From positions 1,279,370 to 1,343,369 of the forward strand of contig VYZB01000123.1 in the NCBI GenBank assembly GCA_013397455.1: a DNA stretch of 64,000 nucleotides, written 5' to 3'. A model generated the notes under the pieces. The model made no database searches. It was not told where the DNA came from and saw only the letters and a program-made list of their open reading frames with translations. The position numbers were made by a program, and so were the translations under genes. Below, piece by piece: positions 62,101 through 64,000 of this stretch (the first letter of the stretch is position 1; each line of letters opens with the position of its first letter). Source of the stretch: Crotophaga sulcirostris. Lineage: Eukaryota > Chordata > Aves > Cuculiformes > Crotophagidae.

Positions 62101-64000
62101 GAAGGGCTAAATACTTCATGATTCTGAAGGGCTTGTGTTATATCAGATTGGATACTTCTACTGTTTTTTCCCAAATTCTCAGAAAGTGATGCATCCCCTA
62201 TGTGACATTTTTACATTTAGACATAAAAGGTCATTTATCTGTTTTCTCCCAGTAAGTGAAAATGTATTCACATGTCAAATCTTTCATGTCAGAGAGAATC
62301 CAGATTGTGGACTCGCAAGCTTTTCATGTCATGTTTCTAATTAGGTCTGTGACTCATTCTCATGAATAATATATCAAGCTGCATATTAACATCTAATCCA
62401 GCCAAATCATCAATTTATAGTAAACCTTGGCTGCAGCAACTTTAGTAAAAAAAGTCAGAGACTGGAATATTTTTCCAACAGCTGTTGAAACTTCTGCAGT
62501 GTTTGAGTACTAAACTTGCAAAGCAAGTGATTAGATTCAAGTTGCTTTACTTGGGGGTGAATGAATTTGGTTAAAGTCATAACAGTAGATTTCTAAACAG
62601 GACTTTGCAGTTAAGGCCAAAAAAATCCCCTTATTAGGTACAAATTGTTTTCCTTTATGATCTGATGAGGACACTATTTCTCTAGGTTCAGACCACAGCG
62701 TTGTGTATGGTTAGAATAGGTGACCTTTCTTTATAAGAATCTGATTTGTTTTATATCTGCAACTGCTGCAACCAATAGGTATCAGCTGATAAATTATCAC
62801 AAAGATTTTTAACCTGAAATGAAATCACTTATCTCCTAACCTCAACCTTGCAGAATATTTTGTGAAGGATTGTCCCAGATCCCTTATTAATATGCAGAGT
62901 GGGACTCTTTGGGACGTAGCTGGTGGTTTTTGTTTGTGGTTGGGCTGACAGCTATTGTCAAACAGCTCCACTCCATCATGTGGTGTTCATCACCAATTAG
63001 TCATTTGACAGGTGTAATTTCTCACTGCTGTGGATCACTATTGTAACTGTAAATTCTCTTTGAAAATGTCTTTAAAATGTTGTCTTTTCCCACTCTTGCC
63101 TGTTTTCCATCACCCAGTTCATGATAGGTTGCTGGCATTGGCACATTTCTTTCCTGGTTTATTTTATGGATGGAATGATATTTTCCTGCTGCTCCCTTTC
63201 TGTCTTTCCCTGCTGCTTTCATACCTTCTCCAAAGATCTGGGCTTTCTGGAGAATGCACTTGCCGACTACAGTTTGTGTGTCAGAGCAGGGAGAGAAAAA
63301 ATGGTCTGTGGTTGTTTTTTTCAATCTTCTCTATGCTACCATCGCTACATCTGTTTGTGTGTCAGAGCAGGGAGAGAAAAATGGTCTGTGGCTCTTTTTT
63401 CCAGTCTTTCCTATGGTACCATTGCTACATCTGTTGACTTTCACACTGTAAGAGAGCCTTTGAAAAGGATGCAGCTCAGATGTAACTTCTGTCAGACCAC
63501 ATCAGAATAATCAGCTTTGAAAAAGACAGGTACCATGTGCTCAGCTCTTTGTGCATATGTATCCTCTCTCCTGTTTGCATGTTAATTCTGAGACTGTGAT
63601 TCAATCTACTATAAAATACCTCACTGGACATCTCTCGCAGTCATAGTACTTGTGACATATAAAGAAAATACGAAAAATTTGAACTTAACCGCGCTAGATT
63701 AAGTCCAACAGCCACAACCTACATTTTATCAGATGTGATCTGATTTTGCACCTTCACTGCATAAACAAGTGAGGGTCTTGTACGGGAACATGAGGTGTTA
63801 AGCTGAGTTTGCTTTTCTGTTTTGGCTGGCTTCCAGATAGGATCTACCAGCCAACGTACAGCCAGCATACGTTGAGTTAAAAAGTTTCAAAGTGAATCAC
63901 TTAAGAAGGGACTGTTACCTAAGGTTAATGGGAGAGAGTGGACAATATTTCTAAAGTGATATAGAAAGCTAAATTGGTCTGCATTTCAAAAAGCAAAATA
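56196..64000. other. Unique non-coding sequence to the window end
   Basis: No transposon or gene recognised. It holds a hairpin at 56910-56937 (GACAGCCT/AGGCTGTC arms, 12-nt loop), T-rich runs near 59394-59408 and 61081-61094, and an 81-bp tandem duplication at 63272-63432. An AAAG|GTAAGG donor-like site is at 60650 without a good acceptor. Confidence 0.5.
63272..63432. repeat. 81-bp tandem duplication
   Basis: Copies start at 63272 and 63353. Both begin GTTTGTGTGTCAGAGCAGGG and end with CTACATCT; the second is one A shorter in the A-run and carries several substitutions. The plus-strand ORFs of 65-135 codons here read the duplicate as a repeated peptide (VCVSEQGEK appears twice), but no protein family is recognised. 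Confidence 0.93.

Noticed and set aside
1..64000. tRNA, rRNA, known microRNA or a multi-gene defence-like system
   Set aside because: No cloverleaf box motifs, rRNA blocks, recognisable microRNA hairpins or clustered real genes were seen by reading. tRNAscan-SE and Infernal would be decisive but could not be run.

Overview
This window looks like a piece of a bird chromosome: about 63 kb of AT-rich, non-coding sequence (intergenic or deep intronic) with one block of Ns. The taxon call rests on the interspersed repeats. At least ten fragments are the 3' ends of CR1 non-LTR retrotransposons, the dominant repeat of birds and other sauropsids. They carry the usual short octamer tail instead of poly-A. 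I see no mammal-type SINE or L1, no operons and no bacterial gene organisation. Low repeat content (roughly 5% recognisable CR1), scattered AT-rich unique sequence and very few long ORFs all fit a bird macrochromosome. Crocodilian or turtle DNA cannot be strictly excluded. The species cannot be named from this sequence.

Layout. 1-2531: unique sequence with an A/C-rich tract. 2532-2613: small CR1 scrap lacking its 3' end. 2614-9071: unique. 9072-10005: two CR1 copies in opposite orientation around a TTTC tract. 10006-27053: long unique stretch with a possible degraded solo LTR (about 14784-15092), low-complexity tracts and an ancient repeat remnant. 27054-27188: CR1 end. 27189-29149: unique, with a 76-bp tandem duplication and a hairpin. 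29150-30114: assembly gap. 30115-31500: unique. 31501-31870: CR1, followed by an unidentified relatively CpG-rich island to about 32460. 32461-42169: unique, with weak exon-like segments. 42170-42260: hexamer microsatellite. 42511-42950: a CR1 with a second 3' end inverted in front of it. 44347-44672, 48856-49295, 51110-51571 and 55934-56195: four further CR1 copies. 51572-52480: GC-rich, CpG-poor segment. 52481-64000: unique sequence with two tandem duplications.

Two ages of CR1 are visible. One group ends in repeats of a GATACTGT-type octamer, shares a TTGGTG-repeat 3' UTR, is well preserved and makes up most copies. The other group is more decayed and has the classical ATTCTATG/ATTCTGTG-type tail. 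The only recognisable protein-coding sequence is the C-terminal end of CR1 ORF2 inside these fragments. No host gene, tRNA, rRNA, CRISPR array or new multi-gene system could be supported. The most interesting items are retrotransposon structural oddities, an unidentified island beside one CR1, a few tandem duplications, a hairpin resembling an old amniote repeat, and weak candidate exons.
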